From: RUG714 sp964623515
GTDB taxonomy: Bacteria; Bacillota; Clostridia; Oscillospirales; Acutalibacteraceae
DNA: 64,000 bases
Reading direction: 5' to 3'
Assembly (NCBI GenBank): GCA_964623515.1
Contig: CAZURV010000001.1
Span: 62,001 to 126,000 of the forward strand
The notes beneath the pieces were generated by a model. It was not told the DNA's origin, searched no databases, and saw nothing but the letters and a program-made list of their open reading frames with translations. Within the stretch, counting starts at the first letter, position 1. Each line of letters starts with the position of its first letter. Shown one piece after another: positions 44,044 through 52,276 of the stretch. The position numbers and the translations under genes are program-made.

Positions 44044-47000
44044 TTATTTCGCGCCAATCATCATTGCTGCATCGCAAAGGTCTATATTTCCGTCGCCGTT
44101 TAAATCAGCGGCCTTATAGAACAGCGTACCCTCTTCAAAAAGCGAACTATCAACCAGCGAATAATTGTAAACCAGGTTGAAATCTGTATCGTCTTTCAGA
44201 CCATCACCGTTTACCTCACCCATAATGAGAATATCAAACGATTCATAATCAACGCCGTTGTATGAAAGGATAAGCTTGCAACCCGTACCCGCCAGTTCAT
44301 CGGCCGAAAGTACTTTGCCGCTGTAGTTCTCAATGCGGTATTCGCCTTTGTATTCTCTGTCCGTTTTATCAATATCAAACTTTGAAATCACCGTTTCCAC
44401 AGTCTGGTTAACGTCAATTCCTTTTATAATATTGTCCTCGGTAATCGAAATTTCAGATTGATTCTCCTCCTTGATTTTTGCTTTCGGTATCAAATCAAGG
44501 ATATTGAATCCGTCAAGAATTTCATTATATTCTGCATCATATTCATCCTGCATAAATATATTGTAACTCTTATAGAGAATGCCTTCTGCTTCCGCTTCAT
44601 CAAACCAATCCACAAACTGATCTACCGATTCTTCGGTATAAATACCGTCATTGAGAATATGGTCAATATTCGCCAAGATATTATTAACCAAATCATCTCT
44701 CAAAGATGTATCAAGCTGTTTTACAGTATAGTTAACGGTTATTGTTTTATCTGCAACTATATTGTACGGGATATTTGCTCCTGAATACAACGGTTCTCCC
44801 TGTGCATACTGAGCAAGCGTTTTATCGGGAGGCGTGAAATTCACGCCTTTAACAGTATAGGTACCATCGCTGATATCGGCGGTTCCGTCAAGCACATCTC
44901 CGTATGTACAGGATTTACAGTATTCAACAGTATACCCGTTGTCAGCAAGTTCATCAGCCTGAACAAGCGTTGTGCCGTCAGCCTCAAAAAGATTATAGGT
45001 TACAGTAATCGTATATGTCTGATATTGCAGTGCACGCATTGCCACAGTAAGATTTTCCGCCGCAGTATCAACATCGCCCTGATTTTCAGGAGCATCTGTC
45101 TGCGTTTGGTCTATTGCCTGCGCCGCAGAAAGTGCAGAATTATAGGCAGACACATTTGAAAAGACGGACATATCCTCCGGAGCTACCGCAATAGCGCTGT
45201 TCAAATCGGTAAAATCAATATTCCAATACTTATAGTCCAAACTTACGGTTTTGCTTTCATCCATAAGAACGGTGTCTATTTTCGTATGCCGATTGGTTTT
45301 TGCAAGATAGGTTTCATTAGCAAAGGAAACCGGAATATTTTGATCCACGGGAACAAGATAGGAATAGCTGGCGGTTTCAGCCGGTTCTTCGTCAAGTCCG
45401 CCTGCATAATAAGATTCTTTCAGGGAAACAGAACCGTAAGCCGCATTTTTTGAAGCGTGAAGATTCAGCCACATTGTGCTGATAAGTGTATTGGCCTCGG
45501 TTATATCAGTCTGAACAGCTTCATCTCTCGAAGCAACTTCAGCAGCTGTATTGAGTACGCCCTGAAGACTGGTTGTGTCGGACGCATTTAAAACATTTGT
45601 GCCGTAAAGAGATACATCAAAGAAACAGGAAAGCAAGCCGTCCATACACATTTGAACATTTGAGTAAAGCTCCGTTTTATCATAAACATGGAAGGTATAG
45701 TTAATCTGACCGTCGGAATAATTCTGATTTATATCGCCTTCCGGATTTGAATTGGTTATATAAACTTTTAGTTTGTAATCACCAAGCGTTTCGGGAATAT
45801 ATCCGTTAAGGGTAAACGGTGCAGATAACTGACTCGTTCCCTGCCCGTAGTTGTCAAAACAGTCGCCGTATGTATTGATGAAATCCGTTGTTGTTGTGTA
45901 GGAAGTCGAGGAACCTGCCTCTGCAGCAGTCTGTTGCTCAGCGTTCGAAACAAAATAACGACCGGGAGAAGTATATGTGGAACCATCCCCGTAAGTATAC
46001 GGCCCTACATAATAATATGTGTACGCATTGCCGAGCGATGAGGAAGTTGAAGTTGTAGAAAGCGTATTCTGAATAGAAAAAATAGTCATCTGATTGCCGT
46101 GCTTTGTACCGCCCGTGCCGGCCTTTTCACCGCCCATTGCCTGAACTTCAATCTGTGTATCGTAATCGCCTATATATGTGGAACGGTTTATATCCATGTA
46201 AATATCGCAGTCAGCCGTTGCAACGGCATGCGTGCTTTTGGAAGTTGAAGAACCCTCAACAAGATTTGAGAAAACGCCCTCCGCAGTAAGATGATAATTT
46301 GCCGAATTCGGGAAAACAAGCCATGAATCGTTGGCATATGAAAATACGGTTACAGTATTTGAAACAACAGGCTTTATCATTCCTACCGAAGCATAGGCAT
46401 AGAGAACGGCATTTTGCTTCGTTGACCAGTCAATAAGCCCTTCCAGCGTATACTCAATTATAATATTGCAGATATAATCATCCGTCGCCGCAGTTGATCC
46501 GTCTTTCAACTGCACACGTATACGCTCACCCGGACTGAGTGTATTATCCTCAATCGTAAAATCGGCAATATACGCGGTATGCTTTAAGCTGTTTACAACC
46601 GCTGTTTTGGTTGAATTGTTTGTGATATACATATAAAACGTGCCGTCTATCTTGTTGTTTGCGTTAAGATCAACGGAATCAACCTCATTGCCGTATTGAT
46701 CAATGAACGAATAACTCAGCCCCGCCTTGTCGCGGTTATCATAAGTCGGTTCATACAAATCGATGACCGTTTTGGAGTTGTTTATTTTTAGAGTAGCCTT
46801 AACCGAAACAGTCGCAGAATGAGAACTGTTCCTTGAACCGAAAGAAGCAGTTACGGTTTCAGAAGAATAATTCGCATCTTTTGCATTGGCGACCTTATTC
46901 GCAGTCACGGTCAGCTTATATTTATTCTGCGTGCGTTTAACGCCGTAAATACCGGTGTATGTAAATGTCGGCTTAATCATATTGATTCCGTACTGATCAT

Positions 47001-47685
47001 GGGCATCAGCTGTCATAACAGCCGAAACATTGCCGGATTCGGGAATGGTTATCTCCTGATCAGCCATACTTACCGACGATGATGTTGTATACGGGAAATA
47101 ATCATTGTCGATACTAATATTCAAATCAAGGAATCCGGTTGTTTTGCCTTCAACAGACTGATACTGTCCGCCCGTATCGCTGTTAATCTGAACCCAATCG
47201 CCTGTTTTTGCATTCCAAACGGAAAGAGCAATGAAAAGCCCGGTTTTATTATCCGTCTTTTTATAAATCCGCAGATGCGAGCCGCTTGGGAATCCGTCCA
47301 GCACAGCATAATAAGGAACATCATGAGAACCTGACTGGTTAAACTCATTTGCTTTAATTGCAGATTTAAAGGTATAGCATTTGGTATCAACATCGGTCCC
47401 GTTGTTGCCGCGATAAAAAACATCAAAATCACAGTCATAATCATGTTCAAGAGCCTCAACGCTTCCGCTATATGCCCACTTGCATATGTAGACGCGCACA
47501 AGATACCTGCCTGCCGCAGCGTCGGAAGCAGTATATTCCACAGCCGCACCGTTTGTTGACAGAGATCCGGTTGCAGGATATATGCCGTCTTCAGCCGAAG
47601 TAGACGGCGAAGCAAAAACCATGCAGGAGAAAATCACTGCCGAAGCTGATAATACGGACAGCAACTTTTTAAATAAATACTTCAT
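44044..47685 (-). CDS. Giant secreted protein with FIVAR-like region and C-terminal dockerin-like domain
   Basis: 1213 residues from ATG 47685 after AGGAGGAGC. Sec signal peptide KYLFKKLLSVLSASAVIFS with cleavage near 31. Beta-rich N-terminal half; a FIVAR-like helical segment at about 827-885 (YNSALSAAQAIDQTQTDAP); a beta repeat module (TITVTYNLFEADG); and a dockerin type I-like end at about 1155-1213 with two calcium loops, VNGDGLKDDTDFN and LNGDGNIDLCDAAM. The second loop lacks the usual Ser/Thr recognition pair, so cohesin binding is uncertain. Many Asn/Thr/Ser. No catalytic motif seen; adhesion or cellulosome attachment is the best guess. Paralogue of the divergent neighbour. Confidence 0.82.
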   Translation of the reverse strand: MKYLFKKLLSVLSASAVIFSCMVFASPSTSAEDGIYPATGSLSTNGAAVEYTASDAAAGRYLVRVYICKWAYSGSVEALEHDYDCDFDVFYRGNNGTDVDTKCYTFKSAIKANEFNQSGSHDVPYYAVLDGFPSGSHLRIYKKTDNKTGLFIALSVWNAKTGDWVQINSDTGGQYQSVEGKTTGFLDLNISIDNDYFPYTTSSSVSMADQEITIPESGNVSAVMTADAHDQYGINMIKPTFTYTGIYGVKRTQNKYKLTVTANKVANAKDANYSSETVTASFGSRNSSHSATVSVKATLKINNSKTVIDLYEPTYDNRDKAGLSYSFIDQYGNEVDSVDLNANNKIDGTFYMYITNNSTKTAVVNSLKHTAYIADFTIEDNTLSPGERIRVQLKDGSTAATDDYICNIIIEYTLEGLIDWSTKQNAVLYAYASVGMIKPVVSNTVTVFSYANDSWLVFPNSANYHLTAEGVFSNLVEGSSTSKSTHAVATADCDIYMDINRSTYIGDYDTQIEVQAMGGEKAGTGGTKHGNQMTIFSIQNTLSTTSTSSSLGNAYTYYYVGPYTYGDGSTYTSPGRYFVSNAEQQTAAEAGSSTSYTTTTDFINTYGDCFDNYGQGTSQLSAPFTLNGYIPETLGDYKLKVYITNSNPEGDINQNYSDGQINYTFHVYDKTELYSNVQMCMDGLLSCFFDVSLYGTNVLNASDTTSLQGVLNTAAEVASRDEAVQTDITEANTLISTMWLNLHASKNAAYGSVSLKESYYAGGLDEEPAETASYSYLVPVDQNIPVSFANETYLAKTNRHTKIDTVLMDESKTVSLDYKYWNIDFTDLNSAIAVAPEDMSVFSNVSAYNSALSAAQAIDQTQTDAPENQGDVDTAAENLTVAMRALQYQTYTITVTYNLFEADGTTLVQADELADNGYTVEYCKSCTYGDVLDGTADISDGTYTVKGVNFTPPDKTLAQYAQGEPLYSGANIPYNIVADKTITVNYTVKQLDTSLRDDLVNNILANIDHILNDGIYTEESVDQFVDWFDEAEAEGILYKSYNIFMQDEYDAEYNEILDGFNILDLIPKAKIKEENQSEISITEDNIIKGIDVNQTVETVISKFDIDKTDREYKGEYRIENYSGKVLSADELAGTGCKLILSYNGVDYESFDILIMGEVNGDGLKDDTDFNLVYNYSLVDSSLFEEGTLFYKAADLNGDGNIDLCDAAMMIGAK

Positions 47686-47737
47686 TCTTATGCTCCTCCT
47701 CAATATGTATAGTTTATTTAAGTTTATAAGCATATAA

Positions 47738-47746
47738 ATTATATCA
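47738..47746 (-). promoter_or_regulatory. Extended -10 element for the dockerin protein gene
   Basis: TGATATAAT on the minus strand (extended -10), 53 bases upstream of the ATG; no good -35. The core TATGATATAAT is identical to that of the divergent gene. Confidence 0.55.
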
Positions 47747-47870
47747 TATCTTTGTGTGCGCATGTAAGATTTTTTATAAAAAAGTTATACAAAATTTTAA
47801 TTATATATATATGCATTATGACGAATTTTACAGCCAACCCAATGAAAGCATACTAATAAAATGATACTTA

Positions 47871-47879
47871 TGATATAAT
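47871..47879 (+). promoter_or_regulatory. Extended -10 element for the 1357-aa secreted protein gene
   Basis: TGATATAAT on the plus strand, 43 bases upstream of the ATG, within the same TATGATATAAT core as the divergent promoter; -35 is weak. Confidence 0.55.
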
Positions 47880-47921
47880 CAATATATCTATCCAGAAATT
47901 ATAAAGGAGACAGTTTCCACA

Positions 47922-50900
47922 ATGAAAAAAAAGATAAAAAAATTTCTTTCGCTTCTGCTGGCGGTTATGCTGATTCTATCATCCGCCGCGTTTTCTGCAA
48001 ATGCGGCAACTGAAGAATTTTCAGAAAAAGACCTTGCCAATTCTGTAAGAAGCGGAGACGGTAATTATAATGACGGATGGTACAATTATCGAATTACCCT
48101 GAATGTTACCAGCCAATTTGAAAATACCGCAAACGATGAAGAATTTTATGTGATTCTCAGATACAAAACAAACAATGGAAACGGCCTGACAAAAGAAAAG
48201 AAACTCTACATTAAAAACGCCGTACCCGCAGACTCTGCAAATAAAATTACGGAAGAAGACGGAGTCTACGCTGTAAAAACAGGGCTGTATATGCTTGACG
48301 GCTGGGTAGAAGGATTTCCGTGCGAAGTTGTAGGCAGATTTAACAAAGCAAACGGATCCGGCAGTTTTATATCGGATTCAACCGGAGAAGTATATTTTTC
48401 ACTTTCCGTATGGGATTATTCCAAAGCATCCACAGATTTTACGGAACTGGTCGGTAATGTTTTGGCATCAAAAAACGGAACGGGAACATTCGGAACAAAG
48501 GCAATTGTTCCCTATTCCGAATATCCTAAAGCAGATAACAGCACCATTTCGATTACTCCCGACACCGCTCAAACTCTCCAGCTCCCCGACAGCGGCTCCG
48601 CTTCTTTAACCTACACGGTATCGGCGAATGACCAGTACGGCACTGCATATCAAACAATGCGCATAAGCGGAACTGCCGTAAGCGGTTTAACTTACAGTGC
48701 AAACAAAATGAAGGGGACGGTATGCGGTAATGCGGATGCAAATTTCAATACCGCCGATCAGCGCGACATAACGGTTACATTTACGTTTCCCAGCGGACAG
48801 GGAGTTGCAGCCTATGCTGAGAAAAGCGTTACGGCTACAGTAAAAAACACCTCTGCAAAAATGTACGCCCCGACTTATGACAATAGGGAAGTTGCAGGTC
48901 TTTCCGTTTCATGGGTAGACGGTAACAACAACGTGAAAGAATGTTTTGACCTGGACAGCAACTATTGCTTTGCATCTGACAATTATTACATCGTTCTCAA
49001 GAACAACAGTACGAGAACGGCAACGATTAACAATATTGCTACCGACAATGCTATTCGTTTCGGCTTTGCTGCAATTTCCTGCACGATAGCACCGGGTCAA
49101 ACCGAAAAAATCAAGCTTGTTGATATGAAACGCACTGATTTCACCGGAATCAACAAAAACTATCAAGGTAAAACCTCAATTACATATACGCTTGACGGAC
49201 TCTATGACATCACAACCGGAAAACTGGCAACACTGAACGCGGCAGCAAACGTTTCATTTAAATATGTTGCCGATACAAACAATGCGGAATTTCATATTAA
49301 AAACGAGCCTGCCACAGCAAGAAAAGTAAACTGCTATGCCACACTGAAACCCGGAAACGGTTTGCTTACGGATATTTCCGTTTCCGATGACAGCGATGTA
49401 TTCACACTCACCGGCAACTATTATATTGATTACGGAAAATACGGCACATGGCAAGCAGCCGGATTGAATCTTTATTTCAGGAACAATTATACCAATAAAC
49501 TGTATTTTCAGACTGAGGATTCAAAATATAACGGTGAATTTAAAATAAGCGGCTCCTATGCCAGCGCGGGAACATTCGGTTTCACCTCTTCAACCGCAAA
49601 AACTGCCACAAGCGGAGTTATTGAAAGCGCCAATCTTTACCTTGGCGATGAAAAAGGCTATACCGCAACGCAGAATTTTTACGGTACAATTGTTAAAGGC
49701 AACACAGCTAACGAAAATCCCGCAAAACTTATTTTCCAAGAGGGAGACAGCGGCAGGGGCATGCAGATTGAAGCGACGCAGGCTGTTAAAAACTCGGCAT
49801 ATTTATGCATGACCCTGAATGTTTATTCCTATGATAAAACAAAACTCAGAGCAACAATTCAACAAGCACAGGACAAAGGTTATATATCTTTGTATTACGG
49901 CGAATCAGAATGGAACAAATTCAACGCCGCAACCAGCTCCGCATTGCAAAATGCCGAAGAAGTGCTTGGTTCTGTCAAAACTACACAGTATGCGGTTCTG
50001 AACGCATTAAACGATTTAAGCGCTGCCCTTTCGGATCTCGACGCTTCTTCACCTTATGGTTCATGTTCGCTGACTCATCAACTGCACGAAACCGACGCTG
50101 AAAGCGAAATAGCCGAAGACATAGTGGAATACTACATCGTGCCTGTTGAAAACGTTAAATACAGTCCGAATCTCTACAGTGCATATCTCACCGCAACATC
50201 ATCAAGGGATTCCGTTCCAAAGCATACATATAACGCTGTTGTTGATATGCCATATGCTCAGAATACTGCGCTTACATATGATTACTGGAACATTGATTTT
50301 ACAAAAGTAAACGACTCAATTTCTTTATTTGACAACGCATCATCATTAACAAAAGTTATCGTAGCCGATACCGTTAAGCAACTCAATTTTACACCCGAAT
50401 CCGAAGCTTTATATACTGAGGCAAAAGCTTTGGACCAAACCGCAAACACAGCTTCTCCTTCCGTTCAGGATGCGACCGATGAAACAGCGGTTCAGCTGGA
50501 AACAGAAGTGATGGATTTGGAATTTAAATCGTTCACTTTCAGCATAACCCATAAAATGCTTGATTTGGACGGCGTTACGGAAATCAGCAATGATAAGATT
50601 CAAACTTATACCGAAAAATACAACAAAACCTGCACATATTCAGATTATTTGAATGGCAATGTTTCAATAAATGATTCAACGTATACAATCCTCGGTGAAA
50701 CTTATGCGCCGATTCCCGACAGCATATTCCTCAGTTACAGCGATAGAACGAATCCTTATATTGTGAGCACAACATTTCCCGTCTGTCAGCAAGATGCCGA
50801 AGCCACAATTAAATATCGTGTGAGAGAATTGGATGACCAGACTTTAAATGAAACGGTGCAGACCATTATAAATTCGTATGATACCGTATGGCCTGATACT

Positions 50901-51995
50901 TACACAACCGATTCAATAAATGAATTCCTTGCTTGGTTTGAATCTCAGGAAGAAAACGGCGGCATTCTCGCTACGTCCTACAACATATTTGATGAAAATA
51001 AATACCAAGAAGGCATTTATACCATTCAAGACAATATGAACTCTATGCTGGCTCCGGTTATAACACAGACGCAGTGCGATACAATTCAGCATTTTATCAC
51101 CGAATATGACGTTGCGCTATCGGAAAAAGATGATTACTGTTACGGACAGAATGTAACGGATTCGTATTTTGAGTTATACAATCAGTCAAAAGACACGCTC
51201 AACACTTATTCAAATGCAAATCCCGTGGGAACATGCAATATTTCGTCTGCTTCCGCAGATGAATTGATTGCACAAATAAGCAGTTTTGAATCAGCTCTGA
51301 TTCCGCATTCTTATGAAACACGGCTTACCGCACCGCTGGACGGAATCGACGGCACAAAATTAGTCGTATGCAAAAATTGCGGAGTAAGTGAAGATGAACC
51401 GCAGATAATTCCCGCTCCGAATTTTAACAACTTCTATTCTGAAAAATATGCATATGATTACAGTGTACGCGGAGGAAGCCTCAAAGCCGACACAAACGAT
51501 TCCACGCACCAGCCGCTCAGATTTACGGCTGCTGTTAAAATTCCTGAAGGCGCAGAAGTTACCTCCATCGGCTATGTTTACACACAAACGAAATACGTAA
51601 ACGATCTTGCTGAGCCAGATAACAGTTATATTCCCGACGACAATGCGAAAAATCAGTTTAAACTCGGTACGGAAAACGTTTATAACTATGAAATATATCC
51701 TGACGGCGGCACATTTGACGGATGCGGATTCTCTGTTCAGAGCGACTCTTTCGGAAATTCATATTACACTTATAATATTGTTATCAATGTTGCACAGGAC
51801 AACTGGGATACACACTACTGCGCACGAGGATATATCCATTACAATTATAACGGTGAGTCCTACACCGTATATGATCAGACATTTTCTTCAAGAAGCGTTC
51901 ATTATATTGCACAGTGTGTTTCCGAAAATCCGAATGAGTCTGTATTCCTCAGGAATTATGTAAACTCAAAGATTTTAGGATTTTTCGGAGAATAA
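47922..51995 (+). CDS. Giant secreted protein, paralogue of the dockerin protein but without dockerin
   Basis: 1357 residues; AAAGGAGAC precedes the ATG. Signal peptide KKKIKKFLSLLLAVMLILSS with cleavage near ANA-A (28). It parallels its neighbour in order: YAPTYDNREVAGLSVSWVDG matches the partner's YEPTYDNRDKAGLSYSFIDQ, NNSTRTATINNI matches NNSTKTAVVNSL, YWNIDFTKVNDSI matches YWNIDFTDLNSAI, and a FIVAR-like segment is at about 820-870. The C-terminus differs: a 150-residue beta domain (from about 1165) replaces the dockerin. No LPXTG or transmembrane anchor, so it is released or held non-covalently. Function unknown. Confidence 0.8.
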   Translation: MKKKIKKFLSLLLAVMLILSSAAFSANAATEEFSEKDLANSVRSGDGNYNDGWYNYRITLNVTSQFENTANDEEFYVILRYKTNNGNGLTKEKKLYIKNAVPADSANKITEEDGVYAVKTGLYMLDGWVEGFPCEVVGRFNKANGSGSFISDSTGEVYFSLSVWDYSKASTDFTELVGNVLASKNGTGTFGTKAIVPYSEYPKADNSTISITPDTAQTLQLPDSGSASLTYTVSANDQYGTAYQTMRISGTAVSGLTYSANKMKGTVCGNADANFNTADQRDITVTFTFPSGQGVAAYAEKSVTATVKNTSAKMYAPTYDNREVAGLSVSWVDGNNNVKECFDLDSNYCFASDNYYIVLKNNSTRTATINNIATDNAIRFGFAAISCTIAPGQTEKIKLVDMKRTDFTGINKNYQGKTSITYTLDGLYDITTGKLATLNAAANVSFKYVADTNNAEFHIKNEPATARKVNCYATLKPGNGLLTDISVSDDSDVFTLTGNYYIDYGKYGTWQAAGLNLYFRNNYTNKLYFQTEDSKYNGEFKISGSYASAGTFGFTSSTAKTATSGVIESANLYLGDEKGYTATQNFYGTIVKGNTANENPAKLIFQEGDSGRGMQIEATQAVKNSAYLCMTLNVYSYDKTKLRATIQQAQDKGYISLYYGESEWNKFNAATSSALQNAEEVLGSVKTTQYAVLNALNDLSAALSDLDASSPYGSCSLTHQLHETDAESEIAEDIVEYYIVPVENVKYSPNLYSAYLTATSSRDSVPKHTYNAVVDMPYAQNTALTYDYWNIDFTKVNDSISLFDNASSLTKVIVADTVKQLNFTPESEALYTEAKALDQTANTASPSVQDATDETAVQLETEVMDLEFKSFTFSITHKMLDLDGVTEISNDKIQTYTEKYNKTCTYSDYLNGNVSINDSTYTILGETYAPIPDSIFLSYSDRTNPYIVSTTFPVCQQDAEATIKYRVRELDDQTLNETVQTIINSYDTVWPDTYTTDSINEFLAWFESQEENGGILATSYNIFDENKYQEGIYTIQDNMNSMLAPVITQTQCDTIQHFITEYDVALSEKDDYCYGQNVTDSYFELYNQSKDTLNTYSNANPVGTCNISSASADELIAQISSFESALIPHSYETRLTAPLDGIDGTKLVVCKNCGVSEDEPQIIPAPNFNNFYSEKYAYDYSVRGGSLKADTNDSTHQPLRFTAAVKIPEGAEVTSIGYVYTQTKYVNDLAEPDNSYIPDDNAKNQFKLGTENVYNYEIYPDGGTFDGCGFSVQSDSFGNSYYTYNIVINVAQDNWDTHYCARGYIHYNYNGESYTVYDQTFSSRSVHYIAQCVSENPNESVFLRNYVNSKILGFFGE

Positions 51996-52030
51996 TAATT
52001 CTATCATTTAAAAGTTACAACCTATTCGCC

Positions 52031-52060
52031 GATGTCCCCGCCTCTTAGGCGGCAGAGTCC
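52031..52060 (+). repeat. GATGTCCCC hairpin, right copy
   Basis: GATGTCCCCGCCTCTTAGGC with stem CCGCC/GGCGG, followed by a second perfect hairpin AGCGGGAG...CTCCCGCT (52074-52096). Inverted relative to the copy at 43925; both lie just after the stop of the adjacent giant gene. Confidence 0.55.
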
Positions 52061-52097
52061 ATTTCAGAATTTCAGCGGGAGTGAGAATCTCCCGCTG

Positions 52098-52199
52098 AAC
52101 CAGGAACTTATTTGGTTTGAAAATTCCGCACATTCTCCGCAGTGGGAAGAATCGGATAAATGGAATACGGAATTTGAAAAATTATTTTCCGCTTCTTAA
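52098..52199 (+). pseudogene. 3' remnant of an alpha/beta-hydrolase (prolyl-aminopeptidase-like) gene
   Basis: The frame reads NQELIWFENSAHSPQWEE and on to KLFSAS and TAA (52197). This is the typical C-terminus of alpha/beta-hydrolases, with the catalytic His in ENSAHSPQWEE. About 33 residues remain; the rest of the gene (over 200 residues) is absent and is replaced by the hairpin segment and the giant gene. An ATG at 52032 keeps the frame open through the hairpins but has no ribosome site. Confidence 0.72.
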
Positions 52200-52225
52200 C
52201 GTGGAAATTTTATCGGTAAAAAGAA

Positions 52226-52274
52226 TACATGAAAATATCCCCCGACTGTGAAAGTCGGGGGATATTTTCATGTA
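52226..52274 (-). terminator. Strong terminator of the GH3 gene
   Basis: Perfect 22-bp arms (TACATGAAAATATCCCCCGA and on) with a five-base loop, immediately after the GH3 stop; the minus strand continues TTCTTTTT. Confidence 0.88.
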
Positions 52275-52276
52275 AT

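Noticed and set aside
47121..47615. 164-codon alternative frame within the dockerin protein gene
   Set aside because: Lies wholly inside the giant gene in another frame of the same strand, without a ribosome site or recognisable domain.
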